Below are positions 26,659 through 35,160 of a DNA stretch of 64,000 nucleotides, piece by piece. Source of the DNA: DASVHS01 sp038244815 (GTDB lineage Bacteria; Acidobacteriota; Thermoanaerobaculia; Gp7-AA8). Position numbers and translations under genes: made by a program. Location: contig JBBRTB010000001.1 of NCBI GenBank assembly GCA_038244815.1, positions 62,001-126,000 of the forward strand, written 5' to 3'. The notes below the pieces were generated by a model that did not search any database, was not told the DNA's origin, and saw only the letters and a program-made list of their open reading frames with translations. Each line of letters starts with the position of its first letter. Within the stretch, counting starts at the first letter, position 1.

Positions 26659-28223
26659 CGCGGATCGCCTGCTTCTACGTCCCGATGTTCCCGCTGGCGG
26701 CGCGGCTGCGCAGCGAGCCGGAGCTGCTGGAAGAAGCGCTGGCCATCGTCGAGGGGAACGGCAACAACGCGCACGTGGTCGCGGCGACACGGCGCGCGCG
26801 CACGAAAGGCATTCGCCCCGGCCACTCGCTCGCCCAGGCGCGATCGATTCTGCCGAAGCTCATCGCGCGCGGCCGCGACGCCGCATGCGAGCACACCGCG
26901 CAGGAAGCGCTGCTCGAAGTCGCGGAGACGTTCTCGCCGCGCATCGAAGACGCCGGCGACGGCGTGGTGTACCTCGATGTCACAGGGATGGAGCGACATT
27001 ACCAGGCCTCGGGCCTCGGGCCGCAGGCCTCGGTCGAAATCAGGGCGGGGGAAACCGAGGCCCGAGGCCCGAGGCCCGAGGCCTCTCCCGAGCTCCTGCT
27101 CGGCCGCGAGGCCATCCGCCGCTGTGACGCCATCGGATTGCCGGCGCGCGCCGGCATTGCCGCGAGCAAGCTGGCGGCGCGTGTGGCGGCGGAGCTGCCG
27201 AAGTCGCCGCGCGTCGTCGAGCCGGGTCAGGAAGCGGAGTTTCTCGCACCGCTGCCTCTGACGCGACTGGCGCCCGAGGTGAATGCGGCGATGACGCTGG
27301 ACCGGTGGGGAATCACGTCGATCGGCGACCTGGCCCGTCTTCCCGAAAGCGAAATTGCCAGCCGTCTCGGCGAGTGCGGCCGCGATCTGCACTCCGCGGC
27401 GCGCGGCATCGATCCGACACCGCTCATTCCGCGCCCCTTGCCGCCGGAGTTCCGCGAAGGGCTCGACCTGGAGTGGCCGCTCGTGGCGCTCGAGCCGTTT
27501 CTCTTCATCGCCAGCGCCGCGCTCGACCGGCTGACCAAACGGATGGAAGTGCAGGGCTTCGCCTGCACGCGGCTCGAGCTGACGATGCAGCTCGAACCGG
27601 ATGGGTTTCATTCGCGCGCCATCGAGCTTCCGGCGCCGACGCGCGATGTGAAGACGATGCTGACGCTGCTGCGCCTCGACCTCGAGAAAACACCGCCCGG
27701 CGCGCCGGTCACCGGATTCGTGATCGTCGCCCATCCCGACCGCCCGCGGCGCGCGCAGTTGTCGCTGTTCGGTCCCGCCGCACTCTCGCCGGAGAAACTG
27801 GCCACGACGATCGCCCGCCTCGTCTCACTCCTCGGCGACGGCCGCATCGGCATGGCCACGACGGTCGACGGTCATCTGCCGGAGCGTTACTCGATCGCCG
27901 ACTACGCCCCTCCTGCCCCGCCCGACGCGCGGAAGAAACCGCCGCGCAGCCGGGGACTGCTGGCCGTGCGCGTGTTCCGCCCGCCCATCCCCGTCGAGGT
28001 CATCACGCGTGTCGTCGGCGGCGAAATGCAGATCGAGAGGATCGAAGGAGACGGCGACGTCTCCGGCCCCGTGCGCATCTCCTCCGGCCCCTGGCGCATC
28101 GAAGACGGCTGGTGGAAAGACGCCCCCGCCGCGCGCGAGTACTGGGACGTGGAGGTAGGAGCGAGCGTGTATCGGGTGTTCCAGACTTCCGAGGGGTGGA
28201 GGGTGGATGCGAGGTACGACTGA
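26655..28223 (+). CDS. imuB: ImuB, catalytically inactive Y-family polymerase homologue
   Basis: A 522-residue DinB-like protein. The usual acidic metal ligands are lost: the first block reads IACFYVPMFPLAARL and the later one YLDVTGMERHY, as in ImuB proteins that act as beta-clamp adaptors for DnaE2. The fingers/palm block GLPARAGIAASKLAARVAAE and the thumb (ITSIGDLARLPESEIASRLGE) are kept. Between VTGMERHY and the next helix lies a foreign insertion of two heptamer repeat runs (27004-27084) read as ASGLGPQAS and TEARGPRPEAS. ATG 26655 overlaps the imuA stop. The C-terminal tail is a normal ImuB region. Confidence 0.87.
   Translation: MTRIACFYVPMFPLAARLRSEPELLEEALAIVEGNGNNAHVVAATRRARTKGIRPGHSLAQARSILPKLIARGRDAACEHTAQEALLEVAETFSPRIEDAGDGVVYLDVTGMERHYQASGLGPQASVEIRAGETEARGPRPEASPELLLGREAIRRCDAIGLPARAGIAASKLAARVAAELPKSPRVVEPGQEAEFLAPLPLTRLAPEVNAAMTLDRWGITSIGDLARLPESEIASRLGECGRDLHSAARGIDPTPLIPRPLPPEFREGLDLEWPLVALEPFLFIASAALDRLTKRMEVQGFACTRLELTMQLEPDGFHSRAIELPAPTRDVKTMLTLLRLDLEKTPPGAPVTGFVIVAHPDRPRRAQLSLFGPAALSPEKLATTIARLVSLLGDGRIGMATTVDGHLPERYSIADYAPPAPPDARKKPPRSRGLLAVRVFRPPIPVEVITRVVGGEMQIERIEGDGDVSGPVRISSGPWRIEDGWWKDAPAAREYWDVEVGASVYRVFQTSEGWRVDARYD
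27004..27084. repeat. paired GAGGCCC heptamer runs inside imuB
   Basis: Bases 27004-27032 carry the unit in the GGCCTCG orientation and 27054-27084 in the GAGGCCC orientation, so the two form an inverted pair around a 21-base spacer. The gene stays open: the runs encode ASGLGPQAS and TEARGPRPEAS in a surface loop. Confidence 0.85.
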
Positions 28224-28232
28224 GGAGAAATA

Positions 28233-28672
28233 CAAAATGCAAAATGCAGAATTTAAAATTAAACAACCGCCTCGCATTCAGGATCGCGCGTTCGATTTTG
28301 CATGTCGGATCGTTCAGCTTCATCGCACGTTACTTCGGACAGGACCCACGGCACGGCGGCTTGCAAATCAACTCCTCGATGCCGGTACGTCAGTCGGTGC
28401 CAATCTCGAAGAAGCTGAAGCCGGCCAGAGTAAACCCGACTTCATTTCAAAGTGCCGCATTGCGCTCAAAGAAGCGCGTGAAAGCCTTTACTGGCTTCGC
28501 TTATTCGCAGGCACAGAAATCGTCAAGCCGGATCAACTCGCACCGATCATTCAGGAGGCACGCGAGATCGTCGCGATTCTGACGACGATCGTTCGAAACG
28601 CGACAAAGTCGCGTTAACGATTTTTACTTTCAACATTCTGCATTTTGCATTTTGCATTTTGCATTTTGCATC
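28233..28672. mobile_element. four-helix-bundle cassette bounded by inverted heptamer arrays
   Basis: About 440 bases between imuB and dnaE2. The left edge (28233-28252) is CAAAATG-type heptamers ending in CAGAAT; the right edge (28635-28670) starts with the exact 20-base reverse complement and continues as four to five GCATTTT heptamers. Inside is one gene for a four-helix-bundle protein. The edges are AT-rich, unlike the flanking GC-rich genes. No transposase is present, so mobility is inferred. Confidence 0.6.
28237..28617 (+). CDS. four-helix bundle protein (23S rRNA intervening-sequence protein family)
   Basis: A 126-residue helical protein of the TIGR02436 / S23 family: FDFACRIVQLHRTL, RRLANQLLDAGTSVGANLEEAEAGQSKPDFISKCRIALKEARESLYWLRL and the C-terminal EAREIVAILTTIVRNA form the four helices. 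GTSVGANxxEA is the family hallmark. The ATG at 28237 lies inside the left heptamer repeat and follows GAGGAG, which overlaps the imuB stop. Members occur inside 23S rRNA intervening sequences and as scattered cassettes; the molecular role is unknown. It splits the usual imuB-dnaE2 junction. Confidence 0.82.
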   Translation: MQNAEFKIKQPPRIQDRAFDFACRIVQLHRTLLRTGPTARRLANQLLDAGTSVGANLEEAEAGQSKPDFISKCRIALKEARESLYWLRLFAGTEIVKPDQLAPIIQEAREIVAILTTIVRNATKSR

Positions 28673-28698
28673 TATTCCACAGCTCGCTCACGCTCGCC

Positions 28699-31600
28699 AT
28701 GTCCCACGGACGAAAACCAACCAGAAACCTCGACGCGTTAAACATCACGTACTCGCCTCCCGGCGAGACGAAGGAGAAGGTCAAAGCCCGCGCCACGAGC
28801 GTGCCGCTCTCCTCCCAGTACGACCACATCCCGTTCGTCCACGAGAAATTCGGCGGGACGAAGCCGGATGAAGCGCCGCCGGAGCCGGCGCCGCCGAAAC
28901 GGAGCACGACGAGAACGAAAACGCGTCCGTACGCGGAGCTGCATGCCGCCAGCGCGTTCTCGTTTCTCGATGGCGCGTCGCTGCCTGAAGATCTCATGTA
29001 CCAGGCAGCGGAACACGACCTGCCGGCCATGGCGCTCGTCGACACGAACGGCGTCTACGGCGCACCGCGCTTCTACGGCGCGGCGAAGAAGACCGGAGTC
29101 CGAGCCCTCGTCGGCAGTGAGCTCGTCCTCGAAACCGAGGCCCGAGGCCCGAGGCCCGAGGCCTGCCTCACCCTCCTCGTCGAGAACCGCACCGGCTACA
29201 GGAACCTCTGCAAGCTCGTGACGGCGGGGGCCGCCGGACGAGAGAAGGGCAAAGCGCGATTCACCTGGGATCTCGTCGAACAGTACGCGGAAGGGCTGCA
29301 CTGCCTCACGCGCGCGGACGATGAAACCGCCGGCCGGATCGCCGGTATCTTTCCGAACCGGACGCACGTCGAGCTGCAGCGTCACTTCCGCCGCGACGAA
29401 GAGCGCCACAACATCCGCCTCATCGATCTGGCGCGCCGCCTGAGACTCCCGCTCGTGGCCACCAACGGCGTGCGTTACGCACGGCCGCAGGACAAGGAGC
29501 TGCACGACGTCCTCACCTGCATCCGCGAGAAGACTCACGTCGACAAGGCCGGGCGTCTGCTCGGCGTCAACCGCGAGCGTTCCATCAAGTCAGCGGCGGA
29601 GATGAGCCGTCTCTTCGCCGATCTGCCCGAAGCGCTCGACGGCGCCTGGTCGCTCGCGAACACGCTCGACTTCACGCTCGCCGACCTCGGCTACCAGTTT
29701 CCCGACTACCCGCTTCCCGCCGGCGAGACGAACAACTCCTTCCTGCGCAAGATCGCCTGGAACTCGGCCAAAGCGCGCTTCCGGCCGCTGACCGCCAAAG
29801 CGCAGATGCAGGTCGAGAAAGAGCTGAACATGATCGAGAAGCTCGATCTGGCCGGCTACTTCCTCATCGTCTGGGACATCGTGCAGTTCTGCGGCCGCGA
29901 GAAAATCCTCGTGCAGGGCCGCGGATCCGCCGCGAACAGCGCCGTCTGTTACGCGCTCGGCATCACCGCGGTCGATCCGGTGAAGATGGAGCTGCTGTTC
30001 GAGCGTTTCCTCTCCGAGGAGCGCGGCGAATGGCCGGACATCGATCTCGATCTGCCTTCGGGCGATCAGCGCGAGAGAGTCATCCAGCACGTCTACCAGA
30101 CCTACGGCGTGCACGGTGCGGCCATGACCGCGAACGTGATCACGTACCGCGACCGCTCCGCCGCGCGCGAAGTCGGCAAAGCGCTCGGCTACTCGCTCGA
30201 GCAGGCCGACAAGCTCTCGAAATGCGTCTCCACCTGGAACTTCGGCGAGATCAGGGAGGCCATCGAGAATCTCGCCGGCGAGCTGGAGAAAACGGGATTC
30301 GATCCCGCCGACCTGCGCGTGCAGCACTTCATGCGCCTCTACCTGCAGATCCAGAATCTGCCGCGCCACCTCGGCCAGCATTCGGGCGGGATGGTGATGG
30401 CCAAAGGACGCCTCGACGAAGTCGTGCCACTCGAGCCGGCCTCGATGCCCGGCCGCGTGGTCATCCAATGGGATAAGGAGGACTGCGCCGATCTCGGCCT
30501 CATCAAAGTGGATCTCCTGGGACTGGGGATGCTGGCGGCGATCGAAGAAGCGCTGCCGACGATCCGCACCAACGAAGGCATCGATGTCGACCTCGCTCAC
30601 CTGCCGGAAAACGATCCCGCCGTCTACAAGATGCTCAACGAGGCCGACACCGTCGGCATGTTCCAGGTCGAGAGCCGCGCGCAGATGGCGTCGCTGCCGC
30701 GCAACGCGCCGAAGAAGTTCTACGACATCGTGGTGCAGGTCGCCATCATCCGTCCCGGACCGATCGTCGGCGGCATGATCCGGCCGTTCTTCGATCGCCG
30801 CCAGGGCAAGGCGCCGGTCGAATATCCGCATCCCTGCCTCGAGCCGATCCTCAAGCGCACGCTCGGTGTGCCGCTCTTTCAGGAGCAACTGCTGCGCATG
30901 GCTATGGTGGCGGCGAACTTCACCGGCGGCGAGGCCGAGGAACTGCGCCGGGCCATGGGGTTCAAGCGTTCGATGGAGCGCATGCACGACATCGAGAAGC
31001 GGCTGCGCGAAGGCATGACCAGCAACGGCATCGATCTTCCCGCCCAGGAGCAGATCGTGAAGTCGATCACCGCGTTCGCGCTCTACGGCTTCCCGGAATC
31101 GCACGCGGCGAGCTTCGCGCTCATCGCCTACGCCAGCGCGTATCTGAAAGCGCACCACTCCGCGGCGTTCTACGTCTCGCTGCTGAACGCGTGGCCGATG
31201 GGTTTCTACCATCCGGCCACGCTCGTCAAGGACGCGCAGCGGCACAAGACCGGCGTGCTGCCGATCGACGTGAATCACTCCGGCTGGATGTGCCGCTGGG
31301 AAAACAACGGCGTGCGCATGGGGATGCGGTTCATCAAGGGACTGCGCGAAGCGACCGCGAAGAAGATCGAGGCCAATCAGCCGTTCACGTCGACGGAGGA
31401 TCTCGCCTGGCGCTGCCGGCTGCGTGACGACCAGCTCACCAAGCTCGCCCACGCCGGCGCGCTCGGCTCACTCGGATTGACGAGACGCAACGCGCTCTGG
31501 CAGGCCGCCAAAGCGGCGAAACCGGCCGGAGAGCTGTTCGAAGGAAACCGAGGCCCCAGGCCCGAGGCCCGAGGCCTGCTTCCGGAGATGTCCGCGATCG

Positions 31601-32001
31601 AGAACACGATGGCCGACTACCACACCATGGAGCTGACGACCGGTCCGCATCTCATCGAGCATTTCCGTTCGCAGCTCGAGAGAGACAACATCCTGTCGGC
31701 CGCGGATCTGACGCGCATCCCCAGCGGCCGGCGTGTCACGACCGCCGGCGCGGTCATCGTGCGCCAGCGTCCCGGGACGGCGAGGGGATTCGTGTTCCTC
31801 ACGCTCGAAGACGAGACCGGTCTCTCGCAGGCCATCGTCAGCCCGGCGCTGTTCAGCGATCAGCGCTCGACGATCCTCGGACACTCCGGCCTGATCGTCG
31901 AAGGCATTCTCCAGAACACGGATGGGCAGTGCTCGGTGAAGGCGGAGAAGTTCTGGCCGCTGCCGGGCGTCGACGAGATCCAGAGTCACGACTTTCATTG
32001 A
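28699..32001 (+). CDS. dnaE2: error-prone DNA polymerase III alpha subunit DnaE2
   Basis: An 1100-residue C-family polymerase that does translesion synthesis with ImuA/ImuB. After an unusual charged N-terminal extension of about 75 residues come the PHP domain (YAELHAASAFSFLDGAS), the palm with VQGRGSAANSAVCYALG and the catalytic PDIDLDLPSG, the fingers, and a C-terminal OB fold (VIVRQRPGTARGFVFLTLEDETG). Two heptamer runs have entered the gene, at 29134-29164 (TEARGPRPEAC after the VGSELVLE strand) and 31547-31577 (NRGPRPEARGL), both in loops. The ORF can be extended upstream into the repeat, but ATG 28699 avoids repeat-coded residues. No Shine-Dalgarno is visible. Confidence 0.92.
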   Translation: MSHGRKPTRNLDALNITYSPPGETKEKVKARATSVPLSSQYDHIPFVHEKFGGTKPDEAPPEPAPPKRSTTRTKTRPYAELHAASAFSFLDGASLPEDLMYQAAEHDLPAMALVDTNGVYGAPRFYGAAKKTGVRALVGSELVLETEARGPRPEACLTLLVENRTGYRNLCKLVTAGAAGREKGKARFTWDLVEQYAEGLHCLTRADDETAGRIAGIFPNRTHVELQRHFRRDEERHNIRLIDLARRLRLPLVATNGVRYARPQDKELHDVLTCIREKTHVDKAGRLLGVNRERSIKSAAEMSRLFADLPEALDGAWSLANTLDFTLADLGYQFPDYPLPAGETNNSFLRKIAWNSAKARFRPLTAKAQMQVEKELNMIEKLDLAGYFLIVWDIVQFCGREKILVQGRGSAANSAVCYALGITAVDPVKMELLFERFLSEERGEWPDIDLDLPSGDQRERVIQHVYQTYGVHGAAMTANVITYRDRSAAREVGKALGYSLEQADKLSKCVSTWNFGEIREAIENLAGELEKTGFDPADLRVQHFMRLYLQIQNLPRHLGQHSGGMVMAKGRLDEVVPLEPASMPGRVVIQWDKEDCADLGLIKVDLLGLGMLAAIEEALPTIRTNEGIDVDLAHLPENDPAVYKMLNEADTVGMFQVESRAQMASLPRNAPKKFYDIVVQVAIIRPGPIVGGMIRPFFDRRQGKAPVEYPHPCLEPILKRTLGVPLFQEQLLRMAMVAANFTGGEAEELRRAMGFKRSMERMHDIEKRLREGMTSNGIDLPAQEQIVKSITAFALYGFPESHAASFALIAYASAYLKAHHSAAFYVSLLNAWPMGFYHPATLVKDAQRHKTGVLPIDVNHSGWMCRWENNGVRMGMRFIKGLREATAKKIEANQPFTSTEDLAWRCRLRDDQLTKLAHAGALGSLGLTRRNALWQAAKAAKPAGELFEGNRGPRPEARGLLPEMSAIENTMADYHTMELTTGPHLIEHFRSQLERDNILSAADLTRIPSGRRVTTAGAVIVRQRPGTARGFVFLTLEDETGLSQAIVSPALFSDQRSTILGHSGLIVEGILQNTDGQCSVKAEKFWPLPGVDEIQSHDFH
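29134..29164. repeat. GAGGCCC heptamer run in dnaE2, copy 1
   Basis: Three and a half copies of the heptamer, read as TEARGPRPEAC within the PHP domain. Reading frame is kept. Confidence 0.85.
31547..31577. repeat. GAGGCCC heptamer run in dnaE2, copy 2
   Basis: A second run near the 3' end of dnaE2, in a different codon phase from copy 1 but giving nearly the same peptide (NRGPRPEARGL), because a stop-free heptamer repeat codes the same cyclic peptide in all three frames of a strand. One unit carries a G-to-C change. Confidence 0.85.
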
Positions 32002-32078
32002 CCTACCAGAATCAGACCCACCGGCCTCGATCGATCCGCGATACCATGCCCGCTTCCCGGACAAATTGAAGGAGTGGA

Positions 32079-32930
32079 ATGATGGTCTCTCGACGGATGG
32101 CTCCCGCCCTCGGTGCTCTGGCACTGCTCGTGACCGCGGCTGCATATGCAGGCCCGGCCAAAGGCACGTTCACCGTGAACGGCAAGACGATGAACCTGAA
32201 GTACGCGTACGCGACGACGAAGGCAAACCCGTTCGACAAGAAGAAGACGGACGTCTTCGTCATCGTCACGGACAAGGATCTCCCCGAGGGTGCGTTGTTC
32301 GATGAATTCGCGCAGATGGACCTGAGCGACAAGGGCATTTCCGGATTCACCGTCGAGATCGACGCGGACAAGTCGGTGAACAGCGGAACGCTCTTCAGCC
32401 CGGCGTTCAAGAAGATGCATCAGTTCTCATCGGTCGGAAAGCAGAAGGTCGACCTCAAGACCATGACGAAAAGCAGCGTCGCCGGAACGATCTCTATGCC
32501 GGCCGACGATTTCTTCGACGAGAAATATCAGTTCACGGCCACATTCGACGTGCCGGTACAGACGAAGCCGGCCGAGAAGCCGGTCGTACTCAAGGGCACA
32601 CCGCTGCCTGCTGATGGCGGCGAGCCGGCGAAAGCATGGGAGTCGTACCGGAAGGCCATGCGTTCCGGCGACCTCGCCGCGATCCGCAAGACCGTTGCGA
32701 AAGAACTGGTCAAGAGCACCGAAGATCCCGATTTCAAGAAGATGCTGCCGCTCATCCAGTCGATGCAGCCGAAAAAGGTGAAAGTGAACGGCGGCAGCGT
32801 GGACGGAGACAACGCCACGCTTCTGGTCGACTCACTCGACGAGAAGGACACGAAGGGAACCGTCACCATGCACCGTGAAGGTGGTCAGTGGAAGCTGGTC
32901 AAAGAGTCGTGGAAGACCAGCGCGGATTGA
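32079..32930 (+). CDS. secreted two-domain protein of unknown function
   Basis: A 283-residue exported protein. A signal peptide (about 1-24, ending AAAYA) precedes an N-terminal beta-rich domain (GTFTVNGKTMNLKYAYATTKANPFD...VFVIVTDKDLP). A linker with KPAEKPVVLKG leads to a C-terminal NTF2/DUF4878-like domain (WESYRKAMRSGDLAAIRKTVAKEL...GTVTMHREGGQWKLVKESW). AAGGAG sits seven or so bases before the ATG; a TACCAT at about 32042 may be the -10. It ends close to a convergent operon. Similar two-domain secreted proteins are common in Acidobacteriota but uncharacterised. Confidence 0.65.
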   Translation: MMVSRRMAPALGALALLVTAAAYAGPAKGTFTVNGKTMNLKYAYATTKANPFDKKKTDVFVIVTDKDLPEGALFDEFAQMDLSDKGISGFTVEIDADKSVNSGTLFSPAFKKMHQFSSVGKQKVDLKTMTKSSVAGTISMPADDFFDEKYQFTATFDVPVQTKPAEKPVVLKGTPLPADGGEPAKAWESYRKAMRSGDLAAIRKTVAKELVKSTEDPDFKKMLPLIQSMQPKKVKVNGGSVDGDNATLLVDSLDEKDTKGTVTMHREGGQWKLVKESWKTSAD

Positions 32931-32940
32931 ACCGCTACGC

Positions 32941-33633
32941 TCACTGATCGGTGCACTGATAGACGCCTCGTTTCTGTTCGTCCGAATCGTAATAAGGGCT
33001 GATCGGCTCGGCGATCAGCCCTCTCTTGTACCGCTCCGCGTCCCTGACGACGATGCCTCTCACCTCGTCGGGATCAAAGACAATGGAGACGTTGTAGACG
33101 CGTAGCTGCCACTGACCCGTCGGACTGACGTTGTTTCCTTTGTAGCGGATGGTCCCGCGATATCGCCTAGCCGTGAAAGGGTCGAGAACAACGTGGATCG
33201 GCGTCTCGATGGCTACTGTCTCGCCAGAACGATCGATCAGCCGGACATAGGCGCAGGCATCCAGCGGCTTGCTCCCGTCATTCGAGATGATGGCTTTCCA
33301 GCCGTACGTTCCCTGCGGCATCGGATAGTGCCCGTCGTCGAAGAGAAACCGCGTCTGCGGCGAGCGGATCGTCACGTCCATCCATGCCGGCCTCAGGTCG
33401 GTAATGGGCGCGTTGAGAACGCCGGGCGCCAGATCGACGATCTGGGGATGACGAATCCGATCGGACAGCTCCACCATCGTCTGGTACGTGGCCGCGGAGT
33501 CGCTTTCCACACGCCCCACGCGCACAGCCGCGTCGCGCAGGAGCAGATCCGACGGGTCGATGACGAAGTAGGCCAGCGCGAATCCGAGCAGTCCCGCGCA
33601 GAATGCCATGACGCCCGCGGCGCGGCTCGTCAT
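32941..33633 (-). CDS. single-pass membrane protein with periplasmic Ig/FxLYD-like domain
   Basis: A 230-residue protein with one N-terminal helix (VMAFCAGLLGFALAYFVI) and a periplasmic part. The segment YGWKAIISNDGSKPLDACAYVRLIDRSGETV...RRYRGTIRYKG looks like the FxLYD/Ig-like beta domains that describe non-identical tail residues. The ATG at 33633 overlaps the stop of the 64-residue gene upstream; a longer frame reads back through that gene and is rejected. Third gene of a coupled trio. Function unknown. Confidence 0.6.
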   Translation of the reverse strand: MTSRAAGVMAFCAGLLGFALAYFVIDPSDLLLRDAAVRVGRVESDSAATYQTMVELSDRIRHPQIVDLAPGVLNAPITDLRPAWMDVTIRSPQTRFLFDDGHYPMPQGTYGWKAIISNDGSKPLDACAYVRLIDRSGETVAIETPIHVVLDPFTARRYRGTIRYKGNNVSPTGQWQLRVYNVSIVFDPDEVRGIVVRDAERYKRGLIAEPISPYYDSDEQKRGVYQCTDQ

Positions 33634-33824
33634 CGCTGTGGCTCCGCCATCATTTCGTGGACGCTGTGCAGCCGTTCTTCCAGACGCTGCAGGCGTTTGA
33701 TCAGCAGCCGGTCGGCAAACGAAGGCTGCCGCGACCAATGCCCGAGGGCCGCACCGAAAAGAAGGAACACCAGCGCGATGAGAAACGTGGCGACGGGAGA
33801 GACGCGATCGCGCCACACCCTCAC
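33630..33824 (-). CDS. 64-residue membrane protein with coiled-coil tail
   Basis: A short protein with one membrane helix (SPVATFLIALVFLLFGAALGHW) and a C-terminal amphipathic helix (LIKRLQRLEERLHSVHEMMAE) likely to form a coiled coil. The GTG start overlaps the upstream stop (GTGA) and its own stop overlaps the downstream ATG (ATGA), so all three genes are translationally locked. It is probably a small scaffold subunit of an envelope complex; this is inference. Confidence 0.6.
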   Translation of the reverse strand: MRVWRDRVSPVATFLIALVFLLFGAALGHWSRQPSFADRLLIKRLQRLEERLHSVHEMMAEPQR

Positions 33825-34360
33825 TGGTACTCCTTCGCCTGGATCTCGATCTTACTGACCGCTGCCTGCGAGTATGTGAGCTCGTCTTTTGCCATGCGTT
33901 GCGCGCCGGCCTCGAGCTTCACGCCATCCTTGTGTTTCTCGACGACGAAGTCGTCCGCGGTGCAGTACTCGAAATAGAGGTCCAGCAACACCGCCGTCGC
34001 GCGCGTGTTCGTGACCTTGTACGTGATCACATACGTCCTGCCGATCGAGTAAGGCGTGGAACTGAGCTGCCCTTCGAGCTTCACGCCTTCGGGAGCGACG
34101 ATCGCTTCCGGCTCCTGGTACGAGGTGGCATGCACCGCTTCCACCACGGGGACTGCCGCCGGGAGCGCCGATCGGGGCCTGGCCGAGGGCCGCAGATTCT
34201 GAGCGGCCTTCTCGTTTGCGTCCACCTGGGTTCTCACGGTGTCGAGGCGGCTCGACAGCTCGTGACGATGCCGGGCATCGTCCGGAGGTTCGTGGATATA
34301 GCCCGCGGCCGCGACGACCAGCAGTCCGCCGAGCGCGGCGAAGACCGGCCCCGCACGCAT
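33821..34360 (-). CDS. membrane-anchored protein with C-terminal beta domain
   Basis: A 179-residue protein with an N-terminal helix (VFAALGGLLVVAAAGYI), a charged coiled segment (RHRHELSSRLDTVRTQVDANEKAAQNL) and a beta domain with TYVITYKVTNTRATAVLLDLYFEYCTADDFVV, again FxLYD-like. It heads a three-gene overlapping operon. The ATG lies eight bases after a TACAAT box (34369-34374), so the transcript is probably leaderless. No catalytic residues recognised. Confidence 0.6.
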   Translation of the reverse strand: MRAGPVFAALGGLLVVAAAGYIHEPPDDARHRHELSSRLDTVRTQVDANEKAAQNLRPSARPRSALPAAVPVVEAVHATSYQEPEAIVAPEGVKLEGQLSSTPYSIGRTYVITYKVTNTRATAVLLDLYFEYCTADDFVVEKHKDGVKLEAGAQRMAKDELTYSQAAVSKIEIQAKEYQ

Positions 34361-34387
34361 GCGCAGTCATTGTAGGACGACCCCTGG

Positions 34388-35095
34388 CTACTCGAGCTCC
34401 CGCGCCTGCATGCGCTCGCGGAAGTAATTCTGTCCGCGGTCGTAGCCGACGCGGAACGCCGCGGTGCGGCACGGGCCGGGATAGCACGTCTCGATGTAGG
34501 CGACGACATCGTCGTAGTCGCGGCCACGGGTGGTCGGATGCAGAGCCGCCTCGAAGCCGGATCGATAGTCGGCCTCGATCGGACCGAGCTCCTGGCCGCG
34601 CGATCGAAGGTAGTCGCACTCGCGATCCTGCAGCGCGAGCCACCACGCACGCCGCCCGCCCTGAACGGGCCGAGATCCCGCGCGCTCGAGCAGATTGCGA
34701 GCCTGCGTCTCCTGCGTCGAGTCGCGCGCATCGACGATGACGAGGGCATTGCCGTTACGGATGGCCTCTTCGTAAAAGTAGAGATCCTCGTTCGGGATGC
34801 CGTGCGTGTAACGGTCGATCGCGGCGCGCGCCGCGGATCCGAGGGCCGTTCCGATCAGCGCCGTGGCGATCGTGCCCACGCCGAGTACCGGCCCGAGGCC
34901 TGGCAGGAACGTGGCCAGGCCCTGACCGGTGATGCCGCCGATGGCGGTACCGCCACCCTTCCCGTGCTCACGGAACGAAGATTCGCCACGGGTCAGGGCG
35001 TTGATCTGGCGCTCGTCGAATCCGTGCGTCCTCAGGACGTGCATCGCGTCTTCCGCTTCTGCCGGGGACGCGAAGATAGCGGTGACCGTGCTCAT
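34388..35095 (-). CDS. YflT-like stress-response protein with glycine-rich membrane hairpin
   Basis: A 235-residue protein. The N-terminus (TVTAIFASPAEAEDAMHVLRTHGFDERQINAL) matches the general-stress YflT/PF11181-type fold. The middle (about 50-95) is a glycine/alanine-rich hydrophobic hairpin similar to glycine-zipper proteins. The C-terminal part is charged and aromatic (RVGYDRGQNYFRERMQ). ATG 35095 follows GAGGA; the ORF continues upstream to 35257 without coding features. Divergent from the AI-2E transporter gene. Confidence 0.6.
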   Translation of the reverse strand: MSTVTAIFASPAEAEDAMHVLRTHGFDERQINALTRGESSFREHGKGGGTAIGGITGQGLATFLPGLGPVLGVGTIATALIGTALGSAARAAIDRYTHGIPNEDLYFYEEAIRNGNALVIVDARDSTQETQARNLLERAGSRPVQGGRRAWWLALQDRECDYLRSRGQELGPIEADYRSGFEAALHPTTRGRDYDDVVAYIETCYPGPCRTAAFRVGYDRGQNYFRERMQARELE

Positions 35096-35160
35096 GACGT
35101 CCTCACGCCGGGGAGGCGTGCACGCTTTCGGCCAGACCGGACGCGCGTACAATCGCTGCG

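Noticed and set aside
28639..28670. CRISPR-like array suggested by repeated TGCATTTT
   Set aside because: Units are seven bases with no spacers and there are no cas genes, so it is a tandem heptamer repeat.
33899..34375. Plus-strand ORF of 158 codons opposite the membrane-protein gene
   Set aside because: Shadow frame of a GC-rich gene; no start signal, hydrophobic pattern or family motif, and the minus frame has overlapping-start operon structure.
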